A stretch of 64,000 nt of DNA, from NCBI GenBank assembly GCA_958450325.1, contig OY288241.1, positions 45,025,978 to 45,089,977 of the forward strand, read 5' to 3'. The notes beneath the pieces were generated by a model. The model saw nothing but the letters and a program-made list of their open reading frames with translations. It ran no database searches and was not told the origin of the DNA. Position 1 is the stretch's first letter. The number at the start of each line of letters is the position of its first letter. Position numbers and translations under genes: made by a program. Below, piece by piece: positions 27,321-37,700 of the stretch. The stretch comes from Agrostemma githago (Eukaryota > Streptophyta > Magnoliopsida > Caryophyllales > Caryophyllaceae).

Positions 27321-27531
27321 ATCTTTGTCTCTGGAAGTCCTTCGAGAGGGTTCCCGACAATCTCTGGACTGTTCTTTGGGATGGGTCTTTGTTCCTGGAC
27401 TTTCTTCGAGACAGTTTCCGACTATCTCTGGACTATTCTTTGGGATGGATCTTTGTCCCTGGACTTTCTTCGAGACAGTTTCCGACTATCTCTGGACTGT
27501 TATTTGGGACGGATCTTTGTCCTTGGACTTT

Positions 27532-29551
27532 AAACGTGGCAAGTATTGATTTTATTGCCACGGAGTCTCCCGTGGTTGGAATTAATTTTTTGCCACGGAT
27601 TATCCCGTGGCTATTTATTTATGTTTGTGGCGAAACATTTATTCCAATGACAAAATATATAATAACTTAAAAAAATTAATAACCGTAAGAATTCGCTACC
27701 CCTATAGTAGTCACATCTGGAACGATTATTAGCTTTATAGCTGAGTCATTACAATATTATTTAATTTCACCATACGCATCGAAGAGCCTTCCCAAGAGGT
27801 CACCCATCTTAACACTACTCTCACTCAAGCACGCATAAATGTGGAGTTCTTATGGCCAGCTATTAGAAATGAAATTGAACTCTAGTGACATATTTATTGG
27901 TTTGAATTCTTTTAAAGTGATGTTTTTCACTAAGTACATTTACTTTTGAGTAATTAATTTTTTCCCCCCAGTGATTTATGTATTATAATTAAAAAATTAT
28001 TATTTCGAAAAAAAGAGAGTTTCTAAGTTGATTTTCGGACTCATGATTTCATTAATTTAACAATATTTTTATTTTAGTTTCTATTTTTCACGTTCTTTTA
28101 CTGCTAGTTCTTTCGATATGTTTTTTTCTTTTCGTTATCGGTCGTTACTTTATTTCATCAGTTTTTTATCCTCAATGAGTTTCCTCTTGCCTACTTCAAA
28201 TTTTACCCAAATTTCATATTTCATTAAGTAAATTTTATTTGAAATTCATTTTAAAAATATCTTCCAAATAATATTACAGAACAGTTATTGAATTTAACAG
28301 TTGACGATAAACTAATTTTGGATTTTCTCACTATTAGTCCTTAATTATTAGATTTTCTTACTTGTATTTAATTATTTGATTTTCTTACTTGTATTTGTTA
28401 ACTATTTAATTTTCTCACTTATACCTCTCTTTTTTTGAAAAATTATTTTGACTGGTTATTGAACTTATGCATGACTTTCTAATACATTAATCTTTCTTCG
28501 AAACCAAACAACTTGAAAGACAATTAATTTACATAAATAATTATTGTTTTCGAAGTCAAAGTTAATTCCATAAAAAAATATAGACCGATTAGAATTCTTA
28601 AATACGAGTTTAATAAGACTGTTTTTTTCACACTGAAAATATTGTAAGAAAATCAATAATTTGGAAAAAAAAAATCATGCTCAGTCACTTTCTTTTTATG
28701 TTGTTTTTGTCTTAAAAAGAAGTGTATTACATGTGAAAAAATTAATTAATTAAGCGGTAAAAATGAAAGAGTCGTAAATAATATTAGACTTCTCAATGAT
28801 GGATGATCAATCACATACTAATTTTACTTGATATGCTATATACGCCGCATTTTAGTTAGCATATATTACACTATGTAAATGTTAGTTGTCTTTCAAATGT
28901 CATATTTAAGATTATAGAATTTTAATAAAACATACTGTCGAATTAAGAGAAATCAATTACTTCAAAAATGATGATTATTAAAACATCAACAAATTAGACA
29001 ATCAAAGTTTTATTGTATTTAACTTTACAAAAAATAATTTTTTTCTCAAAATTAAAAAAAATAATACCAACTTTTTTTATTAATAAAATATTTTCAAATT
29101 TAATATTTTATTTTTTTCATATAATCATTAACTTTGAATTTTAATGAATTTTTTAAGATCAATATTTGACACTCGGCTTAACTTGAAAGTAATTTGATTA
29201 AAGTTTGGAGAACCATTAGCCACATGCGTTTATTAAATCTGTGGCTAAAAAATAATTTCGTCACAGAAATTAATTATGTCGTGGCTAAATAATATTTGTC
29301 ACTGAACAAATTCGTGGCTAAATATATTTTTGCCACGGGTGTGACATCTTTCGTGGCAAGAGTGATTATTGGCCACGACGTGAATAAAATTCGTGGCGCA
29401 AGTGATTTTTTGCCACGGAAAAAAATGTTCCCGTGGCATATTTTTTTCCCAAGTAGTGAATCAAAATTTTTCCGTGGCTAGGTAAAATTTAACCACAAAT
29501 AACAAATTCCCGTGGCATAATTCGTGGCGCAAGTGTCAACTTGTTGTAGTG
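27532..29551. mobile_element. CACTA (En/Spm-type) non-autonomous element, left end missing
   Basis: The right end reads ...TTGTTGTAGTG, the mirror of a CACTACAACAA terminus. The whole segment is an inverted, diverged copy of the complete element at 29919-31980. The first ~125 bp of the opposite terminus are missing: satellite is joined directly to the internal stretch beginning near AAACGTGGCAAG. Both ends carry many GTGGC/GCCAC motifs, as expected of CACTA subterminal transposase-binding repeats. The ~1.5-kb interior is AT-rich and non-coding; no transposase was recognised. The right flank is LINE sequence. Confidence 0.82.
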
Positions 29552-29918
29552 TATATTTATGAGAAGAATAGGAACCTTGGATCGGGTTTCTTTTCACCCT
29601 AACTGCTGCAGACTCAATCTTACTCAACTAATTTTTGCGGATGACCTGATGCTCTTCAATAGAGGGGATGTACCCTCGGTTTGTGCTGTGAAGCAAATAC
29701 TGGATTCATTTGGTTGTATGTTTGGTCTAAGAGCTAATCTGGAGAAAACTTGCATTTACTTTGGTGGTACTCACCCTTTGGTTCAATAGCAGAACTTAGA
29801 CTGCACTGGTTTTGCCTCTGGTTCTTTCCCATTTAGGTATCTTGGTGTACCTCTTAATGATGCTACAATTAAAATGTCAATGTTTGATTCTCTGATTATT
29901 AGACTACAGCAATCCATT
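29552..29918 (+). pseudogene. LINE (L1-type) reverse transcriptase fragment, part 1
   Basis: From 29559 the translation contains LTQLIFADDLMLF, with the FADD catalytic motif of non-LTR retrotransposon reverse transcriptases. It continues with LRANLEKTCIYFGG and, after an in-frame TAG at 29787-29789, FPFRYLGVPLN, all in the order expected of plant L1-clade ORF2. The reading breaks off in QQSI and resumes after the CACTA insertion. The upstream part of ORF2 is missing; the left edge is the end of the truncated CACTA element. A dead relic. Confidence 0.85.
29916..29918. other. Target-site duplication (left) of CACTA element
   Basis: ATT directly before CACTA; matched by ATT at 31981-31983 after TAGTG. 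Confidence 0.88.
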
Positions 29919-31980
29919 CACTAAAACAAATTGACACTTGCCCCACGAATTATGCCATGGAAATTTGTTATTTGTGGCAAAATTTTACCTAGCCACGGGA
30001 AAAAATTTATTCAGTACTTGGGAAAAAAAATATGCCACGAGAACATTTTTTCCCGTGGCAAAAAATCACTTGTGCCACGAATTTTATTTAAGTCGTGGCC
30101 AATAATCACTCTTGCCACGAAAGATACCACAACCGTGGCAAAAATATATTTACCCACGAATTTGTTCAGTGACAAATATTATTTAGCCATGACATAATTA
30201 ACTTCCGTGGAGAAAATATTTTTTAGCCACATATTTAATAATGGCATGTGGCTAATGATTCTCCAAACTTTAATCAAATTACTTTCAACTTAAGCCGAGT
30301 GTCAATTATTGATCTTATAAAAATTCATTAAAATTCAAAGTTAAAGATAATATGGGAAAAAAATATTAAATTTGAAATTATTTTATTAATAAAAAAAATT
30401 GGTACTATTTGATTTAGTTTTAAGAAAAAAAATTGATTTTTTGTAAAATTAAATACAAGGAAACTCTGGTTGTCTAATTTGTAAATTTTTTACTAATCAT
30501 CATTTTTGAAGTAATTGATTTCTCTTAATTTGACAATATGTTTTATTAAAATTCTATAATCTTAAGATTGACTTTTGAAAGACAACTAACATTTATATAG
30601 TGTAATATATGCTAGCTAAAATGCGGCGTACATAGCATATCAAGTAAAATAAGTGTGTGATTGATCATCTATCATTGAGACGTCTAATATTATTTAACAC
30701 TCTTTCATTTTTACCGCTTAATTAATTTTTTTTTTTGCATGTAATACACTTCTTTTTAATTTAAAAAACTTAAAAAGAAAGTGACTGAGCATGATTTCTT
30801 TTCCAAATTATTGATTTTCTTACAATATTTTCAGTGTGAAAAACACGGCTTTATTAAACTCGTATTTAAGAATTCTAATCGGTCTATTTTTTTTTATGGA
30901 ATTAACCTTTGACTGCGAAAACAATAATTATTTTTGTAAATTAATTGACTTTCAAGTTGTTTGGTTTGGAAGAATGATTAATGCATCAGAAAGTCGTGCC
31001 TAAGTTCAATAATCAGTCAAAATAATTTATCAAAAAAAGAGAGGTATAAGTGATAAAATCAAATAATTAACAAATACAAGCAAGAAAATCTAATAATTAA
31101 GGACTAATAGTGAAAAAATTCAAAACTAATTTATCGTCAACTGTTTAATTCAATAACTATTCGGTAATATTATATCGAAGATATTTTAAAAAAATGAATT
31201 TAAAATAAAATTTACTTAATAAAAAATAAAATTCGGGTGAAACTTGAAGTTGGCAAGAGGAAACTCAATTAGGATAAAAAACTGATGAAATAAAATAACA
31301 ACCGATAACGAAAAGGAAAAACATATCGAAAGAACTAGCAATGAAAGAACGTGGAAAATAGAAACTAAAATAAAAATATCGATAAATTTATGAAATCGTG
31401 AGTCCGAAAATCAACTTCGAAAATCTTTCTTTCCGGAATAATAATTTTTTAATCATTATATGTAAATCATTGCGGAAAAAAAATTAATTACTCAAAAGTA
31501 AATGTAGTTTGTGAAAAAACATCACTTTAAAAGAATTCAAACCAATGATTATGTCAATAAAGTTCAATTTCATTTCTGGTAGCTGGCCATAAGAACTTCA
31601 CAGTTAAGCGTGCTTGAGTGAGAGTAGTGTTGTTAAGATGGGTGATCTCCCGGGAAGGGTGGAATGACTCAGCGATAAAGTTAGTAACCGTTCTATATGT
31701 GACTATTATAGGGGTAGAGAATTCTTACGGTTATTTAATTTACTATATATATATTTTTTCACCGGAATAAATGTTTCGCCACGGGATAATGCGTGGCAAA
31801 AAATTAATTCTAGCCACAGGAGACTCCGTGGCAATAAAATCAATACTTGCCACGCTTTTTTTTCCCGTGGCTATTTTTTTTGCCACGGATGGTCTTTCCG
31901 TGGCAAAGTACTTTAGCCACGAAAATTTAGCACTTTTGCCATGAATTCAGCCGTGGCCCGAGTGCTCATTTGTAGTAGTG
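29919..31980. mobile_element. CACTA (En/Spm-type) non-autonomous element, complete
   Basis: The element begins CACTAAAACAAATTGACAC and ends ...CATTTGTAGTAGTG, so both termini have the CACTA/TAGTG ends. It is flanked by a 3-bp target duplication ATT (29916-29918 and 31981-31983), as known for the superfamily. Removing it restores the LINE frame (QQS-I-KHWS). Length is 2062 bp. Both subterminal regions (about 29940-30240 and 31770-31960) are dense in GCCACG/CGTGGC motifs in both orientations. The interior is AT-rich with no coding sequence, so it would depend on a transposase supplied elsewhere. It lies opposite to the copy at 27532-29551. Confidence 0.92.
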
Positions 31981-32146
31981 ATTAAGCATTGGTCACCTAA
32001 TCTTCTTTCTTATGCCGGTAAAGCTCAACTAATAAACTCGGTTGTGTTTGGTCTGCAAAACTTCTGGTGCTCTAGCATTCTCCTTCCAAAGGCCATAATT
32101 CATTCAATCAATAAGATTTGCAAGGATTTTTTTCTGAGGTATAATG
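31981..32146 (+). pseudogene. LINE (L1-type) reverse transcriptase fragment, part 2
   Basis: Continues the ORF2 fragment interrupted at 29918. The translation reads KHWSPNLLSYAGKAQLINSV and then FWCSSILLPKAI...INKICKDFFLRYN, the conserved stretch downstream of the reverse transcriptase palm in plant LINEs. The first three bases are the second ATT copy of the CACTA target duplication. The fragment ends where an Athila-like LTR begins, so the LINE was also split by that insertion and its 3' part is absent. Confidence 0.83.
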
Positions 32147-32550
32147 TGATAAGTGTAGTTTGTAGTGCCTAATTTTCTGTGTTTTGGTCCCATTTCCTTG
32201 CGGAATCGCTCCTTGGGAGCGGTTCATGGGCTACTTAAGCTTCCTCTAGCTCGTTTCAGGTTCCCGAGACCATTCGTGAAGAGTTGGAGTGATTCCGACT
32301 CAATACATACACTTTACGGAGCCAACGAAGCGGAGGAACGATCACTCGATGCCTTGGATTCGACCCCGAGACCTTGGGACCCAATCCCGAGCCTCCGAGA
32401 CCCGATCCCGAGTCCCGAGAATCGATGAGAAGTTCATCTGAAGCAAGGAGGAACCAAAAGGATCATATTGAGGCCTACAAGACTCATCCCCGACGGGTAT
32501 GACCTCATTCCGTCCGGGATGAAGTGCACATTTGAAGAGGCCACTGTGAG

Positions 32551-32611
32551 CCCGTCCCGGTCGGGACCAACCCGTCCCGGTCGGGATGATCCCGTCCCGG
32601 TCGGGACCAAC
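32551..32611. repeat. GC-rich palindrome array in LTR (3 copies)
   Basis: Three copies of GTCCCG-GT-CGGGA(C/T) at about 20-bp spacing; each is an inverted repeat with a 2-base centre. A related GTCCGGGATGA copy lies just upstream (around 32510). The position before the promoter is consistent with a U3 element; the function is unknown. Confidence 0.8.
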
Positions 32612-33321
32612 GTGCTGTAGCCGCGCATCATTATTTCTTCCTCCTTCATTCTTGTACCCAAATAAATACTTCCCTCTTGTATTGTTTATGCATGCTATCA
32701 TACCCTGGATTGTTTTTAGGCCTCTCTTAAGATTTGTAAACCCTAATTAATCTCTCTTAATCTTTAATTAATCCTTAGTTAATCCTAGTTTAATCTAGTT
32801 GTAATTAGTTCTTGTATTGAGAAGATTCTTGAAGACTCCTCCAAGCTTGACATCCTTGGAGATTATTTGGGTTTCTTATTTATACAAGATTGCATCTTTT
32901 TCTTCATCTTGTTGGTGGTATAACTTTCTTAACTTTTGTTCTTTGTTATTATTTCAAGTTTGAATCTTTACTTAGTGTTCCTTGTTATTGTTCATATTGT
33001 TCTTGATAATGGATGTTTGGATTGTGATGTGGTTTTCTCTTATTGTTGTTAGTTTATCTTTGATTATGAGTGAGTAGTCTCCTTGTGGGTTAGTAGGGGG
33101 ATTAAGGGTAGATTGTGGATGATTAGGGTTTGATTAGGGGTAAAGGGTGAATCTTTGTTGTTAGTCACATATTTGGCACACCATGTGTTTGTTGATATGC
33201 TTGTATGAGTTGTAGTGGCCATGCTTCTCATGTTAGTCTTCCTCTACTCATTGTTTGTCTTGTATGTGGTCATGTTGAGGATAGTGTTGAGGATAGTCGT
33301 AGTCACGAGAGTGCGGACTAG

Positions 33322-33421
33322 GGTCTAAGTTGCGAGAGCCCGGACCTACCTCGACGTCGGTCTAAGTAGCGAGATCCCGGACCTACCTCGACATCGGTCT
33401 AAGTAGCGAGAGCCCGGACCG
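33322..33421 (+). repeat. 37-bp tandem repeat in LTR (~2.7 copies)
   Basis: Units beginning GGTCTAAGT start at 33322, 33359 and 33396, each continuing GCGAGA(G/T)CCCGGACC. Only this LTR copy has the expansion; the 1468-bp family LTRs lack it, which accounts for part of the length difference. Confidence 0.85.
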
Positions 33422-33818
33422 ATTCTAGCAATTAGGAGACACCTACACCCTTGACCACCCAAGTCACCCTACTACACTTATGAACCCGACTTAACCCACT
33501 CCTTCTTCATATTTGATTCATCTTATTAGTTAGTCATCATTTCTTTTAGTCCACTAGTTTATTTGATTCTTAGTTATTCCATTTTAGCCTTGCTTTAGTC
33601 TAGTTCATTATTAGTCCACTTCCTTCTTCTCCTCTCATCATAATTCATCAATTAGTAGTTCTTTGTGTTTGTTGTGACTTAATCACGTTTTAGGCCAACC
33701 TAGTCTAAACCCTGCAACACTGTCTCTGTGGATACGATCCCGACTTACCCTAACTACCGTTAGGTGCTAGTTGGTTATTATTTGGCGGTGGGATCCACGA
33801 AAAATCCCACCATCAATT

Positions 33819-33836
33819 TGGCGCCGTTGCCGGGGA
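33819..33836 (+). other. Primer-binding site, tRNA-Asp
   Basis: TGGCGCCGTTGCCGGGGA, 3 bases after the LTR, is complementary to the 3' end of plant tRNA-Asp(GUC) including CCA. It is the usual Athila/Tat primer. Confidence 0.9.
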
Positions 33837-33997
33837 CGGTGCATTGTTTAGACTTAGTTTGCTTATAGCTAGACTTAGTTACCCTTGTTTGTGCTCTTCT
33901 ATCATCTTTTGTGCATATTCTCTATATTTTTCTTGTTTCCTTAGTTTTATTTCCTTCTTTTCTCTTTGTCTCTCGATTGTGCTTGTTTATTGTCGTT

Positions 33998-34022
33998 ACC
34001 TAGTGCCCACAAAGCACTAGGT
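33998..34022 (+). other. Leader hairpin upstream of gag (covarying stem)
   Basis: ACCTAGTGC, a 7-base loop CCACAAA and GCACTAGGT form a perfect 9-bp stem ending 29 bases before the gag ATG at 34052. The homologous leader at 47483-47507 keeps the stem with two compensatory pair changes (A-T to G-C and C-G to T-A). This supports a conserved RNA structure; a role in packaging, dimerisation or translation is only inferred. Confidence 0.75.
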
Positions 34023-34051
34023 GTTCTCACGTTTGTTCTAGTGCGTAGTGT

Positions 34052-34733
34052 ATGCCTAGGCGGGGAGGCGAATTCTTTCTCTTTAATCCAGAGCCGGAAA
34101 GACTTTTTCGAGCCTTTCGCCAACGGACGATTAATCGGGCTAGAATCTCTCAACCAAGTGCAAGCAATACTCATCAAGAGCAAGCTCAAGGAAGCGATTT
34201 TGAGGAAGCATCTCGAGAGACGGCCGAAGGGAATTTCACCAATCCCTTTGGATATTCTAGTCCTAGTTCCCCCTCTACATCTACTTCAACTCCGTCTTCA
34301 CCACCATCTCCCTTACATCCAATAATGCCGAAGTTTTAATCCCACTCTACATTCACGGAAGACGTCTTGCCGGGACCCAATGCTCTACCGGCCGCTTATG
34401 CCGGAAATTTTACGGCTAAGACTCACTTCATCCAACTTGTGGAAAGGAACCAACTTAGCGGTATGCCCACCGAAGACCCGCACCAACACATGGAGACTTT
34501 CTCCGATTATTGTGACGCTATTTCTCAACCCGGAGTTACACAAGATCAAATCCGTTGGGTTTTATTTCCATTCTCATTAATTGGAAAAGCGAAGCAATGG
34601 ATCAAGAGTCTCGATAGGGATACCATGGGGATCGACACTTGGAAAAAACTTGACTTGGCGTTCTACCAAAAGTTTTACCCTCCGGAGAAGACCAATTGGC
34701 TTGGGAGCGGTTTAAGTCTTTGGTTAGGTCGTG
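34052..34733 (+). pseudogene. gag: gag pseudogene, Athila/Tat type
   Basis: Opens with MPRRGGEFFLFNPEPERLFR, then a Q/S/P-rich linker. An in-frame TAA at 34337-34339 (codon 96) breaks the frame. Past the stop the same frame continues into a recognisable Retrotrans_gag-like capsid domain: FIQLVERNQLSGMPTEDP, then an ...RWVLFPFSLIGKAKQWIKSL segment and FYQKFYPPEKT, all signature stretches of Athila/Tat Gag. After PEKTN the frame shifts; another frame reads LAWERFKSLVR, normally some 15-20 residues further on, so an internal deletion is likely. The gene then ends at the foreign LTR at 34734. Gag normally forms the virus-like particle; this copy cannot. Confidence 0.85.
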
Positions 34734-37700
34734 TGTAACACCCCTGATTTTTATAAATCAAATTAAATTAAAATTATGTTCGTATTTTTATTTTTACGAT
34801 TTAACTCGTAATTCTTAAAATTATTATAAAACGAGTTTATGTGTCAAGTGAATCCAAAAATCTTATTTGCCTCGAAAAGTCATTTTACTTTCATTTCGTC
34901 CTACTCATTCATTTTATTCCTATTTGAGTTCTTGTTTTGACGGTTTTAACTTCTAAGTTCATTCTCATATAAACTTGAATTTTATTTTAAACTCAAAGTT
35001 CATTGTTTTATTAAGCCTCGTCAAACATTTATTATTTTCCCTCGAGTAATCAATTTAGGCCTTGTTGGTCGAAAACTGCTTTTTATTCTTCCCGATAACT
35101 TAGTTTAATCTCGAGATACGTTTTATATATTGTTTTGGGATGATTATTTATTTGTACAAACTCTTTATTAGTCTCGAATATTTACTTTGACCCCGAGAGG
35201 TATTTTATTTTCAATCCATATTTATTTCTTTTTACTGTCGAATTATCTTTTCTTGTAACTCGGTTGTAACCTTATTTCTACCTTGGGCCGACTTGCGAAT
35301 TACGACTCGACCCATTTATCTGTTAACCTAATTCCCTACCTCATTATTTTTTTTAACCTTTTAATAAAACTACTTTTGCCTCTCTCAATCAACCGCACAC
35401 CCCCACCCCACCTGCAGTTTCATATCCGATTTCTTCGTTTTCCATCTGCTCCTCCTGTTGATCCGTTCATTTCTGCCTGGTATAGTGAGGTAATTTCGGT
35501 TCCTCTCCCTCGTTTTCTTCTTCTTCTTCGTTCTATTCTTATGTCTCGGCTGCTGTACGGTTGTTGATTTCCTTCCCTTGTCTCGTTTGGTTGCTGTTTC
35601 TGCGGTCTGCTGCTGTTCGTTTTCGATGTTGTTGCCGTCTGTAATGTTGCTTTCTGTGTCCTTCTCCTTCTTGTTTCCTTTTTAAATTCTCCGTTCCTTT
35701 TTGTCTTCAATCTGATTTCCCAGATCAGCAGATGTTTCGTCTCTCTTTATCACGTTCGATTAGTGTGGTTTGTGTCGTTACTGCTGATGCTACGTTACTG
35801 CTGCCGCTTACGCTGTTGCTGCTGTTGAACGCTGCTGCCTTTGGTCGCCTGTTTCTGTCTTAGGTAGCCTCCATTTCTTCTTCTCTTTCTCGTCATTCCG
35901 TTGTTTTCTGTCCTGAACTGTGCCTGGCTGCTGCTGCTTGTTTTGTCTCCACATTTTCGGGGTTGTTTGCTACGGTTGTAGTTGATGCTGCTATTCACAT
36001 CTTCATGCTCTGCCTATTCTTTAGTTTTCTTCTTTTCTCCGTGTTCTGAGATCTCCTTCCTCTTCTGCTTGATCTTGTACTCCATTTTTGTAGCAACGAT
36101 TCACCGTTGCTTATGTCCTGCTGTTCATCTGATTTTGTTCGCCCCCAATTCGTATTCGTATCACTGCCATGTGACTCGGTATCAGTTGCTTTGTTTCTGG
36201 TCTTCTTCGGTTCGTCGTACCTGTTAACTTGCTGCTGCTACTGTGCGTTATTATTGTTGCTTTTCGGCGTGTTTGTCGATCGGGTTGTCTTGTTCGTTGT
36301 TTCTGTTTGCCCAGTTATTGTTTCCGTTCATGTAATCGTCATGATGTTACTCAATCCTTTGTCTCGGTTCAGAACCTTATCCTTCCTAATCTCAATCTCG
36401 ATTCCCTTTCCCTCTCCTTTGTTTTGCTTTGGCATTTTTCCTTGTTTCCTCCGTTTCTTTCCAATCTTCTTTAATTTCGATGTCTTTATTCATGTTTCTT
36501 TATGTCTCGAATTTCTAGTGGAGCGTACTTAGAAGGCTAGCGATTCACGACACGAAGGTTAAGGCGTGCTATTGAAGTATTGGAGCTCGGACGATGCTAG
36601 TAGACAAGTACGAGGTCGATTCGACTCAAGGTAACTTTAGGACGTTACTCGGTATCATATCGTGTGTTGAGTAGTAGTATGTAGTAGATACTTTACCTTC
36701 ATTTTTATTTTTAGCTACGTATTATTTGCTAAAAATAGTATTTCGAACCATGCGTCTTATAAACATTTTATAACTTTTCAATATCGTTTTATAAATCGTT
36801 ATTTATTTTTGCTATTAATGATCATTATAATATTTTGTTGGTTATCGTGACACTAGTAATTAAATAATATCAGTTTCATAATTTTTTTTTTGTGTTTCAT
36901 TAAGTTATTATTTTAACTTAAAATCGTACTATTATATTATAACCGAGATTTGTGTACTGGTTTGATAAATTAATTTTCGTTTTACGACTTATGTTAATAA
37001 ATTAGAAAATAGTTGTTTGGTTTGAAATATATTTTTCTCAAGGCTATTTTCACTAAATAACTTCTTATCGTTACAATTTATTATTTTTATCAAAATCGGT
37101 ATTGTTTGTTAATAAATTTAATTTAGTTGCTAAACACATTTGAAAGGTTTTAAATCTCGTTTCGGTTCTAAAACTCCTACGCTATTTATACTTTATCTAT
37201 ATTTATCATTTTGTTTCTAAATCGTATATTTTCTAAAATTTATTGTTTTAACTCGATTTTCTTAAATATTTATAAAGTACTATGTTTTCACTTATTAAAT
37301 TTGATTTGTACCTTTGATAACGAACTTGGAAATATATTAAGTTACGATAACAACGATATTAATAAAATGTTTATTTATCGTAAATGCTATTTTGGTACAT
37401 TTAACTTATTTGAACACTTTATGTATTTATATAAGAATATTTCTAATTTAAGTAAGTTTCTAAATTAGTAAATTTCTACAAATAGAAAGTTTCCCTTTTA
37501 ACATAAATTGTTTATCTCTTTTACCCTCGTATTATTCACTCTGAACATTCTATTTTGAATATCGATAATGACTTGGTTTTGGAGTTATGGAATGAGGACA
37601 AGTGTACGGGTAGAGTAATACAGTCTAGGGTATACGTTTTGCCATCAACTATAAAGCTGGTGTGTCTAGTTAGAGACACATTGGTCGTTGAACTGAGCAT

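Larger units (their letters stand above)
1..27531 (+). repeat. 64-bp satellite array, block A
   Basis: Uninterrupted tandem array of about 430 monomers of 64 bp, phased from base 1 (units start GACTGTTC or GACTATTC). Each unit carries a GGGAC(G/A)GATCTTTGTCCC core, then GGACTTTCTT, then a GAGA(C/T)AGT...ACTATCTC dyad. Indels are rare. Recurrent monomer classes are marked by CTATATAGTTGGCGAC, TTATACAGTTGGAAAC, ATCGAGACAAATTTCGAC, CGTCACAGTTTTCCAC and TTTAAGACGG; their order repeats to form higher-order units. No gene lies inside. The right edge breaks mid-monomer against a truncated CACTA element. I do not recognise the satellite family. Confidence 0.97.
32147..33815 (+). repeat. 5' LTR of Athila-like element (1669 bp)
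   Basis: Starts TGATAAGTG and ends CCATCA (TG...CA), directly before the tRNA-Asp primer-binding site. It shares with the other family LTRs the GGAATCGCTCCTTGGGAGCG segment near the 5' end, the CCCGTCCCGGTCGGGAC palindrome array (32551-32611), the AAACCCTAA telo-box (32738-32746) and an ...ACGA-AAAATCCC 3' end. The TATA-like site is weak here (AATAAATA at 32661). Short ORFs in the LTR are not credible genes. Confidence 0.88.
32147..34733 (+). mobile_element. Athila/Tat-type Ty3/gypsy retrotransposon, 5' part only
   Basis: Contains a 5' LTR, a primer-binding site for tRNA-Asp, a leader and a broken gag, then stops abruptly inside gag where a Tekay/Del-like LTR starts. No pol, polypurine tract or 3' LTR of this element is seen. 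The insertion into the LINE is marked by TG (TGATAAGTG) after ...GGTATAATG. The partner target duplication cannot be checked because the 3' end is lost. Its LTR subfamily is closest to the partial copy at 63116. Confidence 0.85.

Noticed and set aside
1..27531. CRISPR-like array of regular repeats
   Set aside because: Monomers abut head to tail with no unique spacers, and the context is plant retroelements.
1..27531. Calling the array the functional centromere
   Set aside because: HOR structure and dyads are compatible, but nothing in the sequence shows CENH3 loading; pericentromeric, subtelomeric or knob origin is equally possible.
29296..29481. 61-codon ORF and others inside the CACTA elements
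   Set aside because: They span the GTGGC/GCCAC subterminal motifs and are not kept in the second copy; no transposase similarity.
32342..32701. ORFs of 75-119 codons in the Athila-like LTRs, both strands
   Set aside because: They run through the GC-rich palindrome array; frames differ between LTR copies and no domain is seen.
34734..34740. TCGTG as target duplication of the Tekay/Del-like element
   Set aside because: The 3' flank is GTTAT in satellite; no 5-bp match exists, so no duplication was annotated.
36107..36532. 141-codon hydrophobic ORF in the Tekay/Del-like LTR, also present in the second LTR (42618-43043)
   Set aside because: It lies in a pyrimidine-rich stretch giving L/F/S/V-rich translation; conservation reflects LTR identity only, and other frames are equally open.
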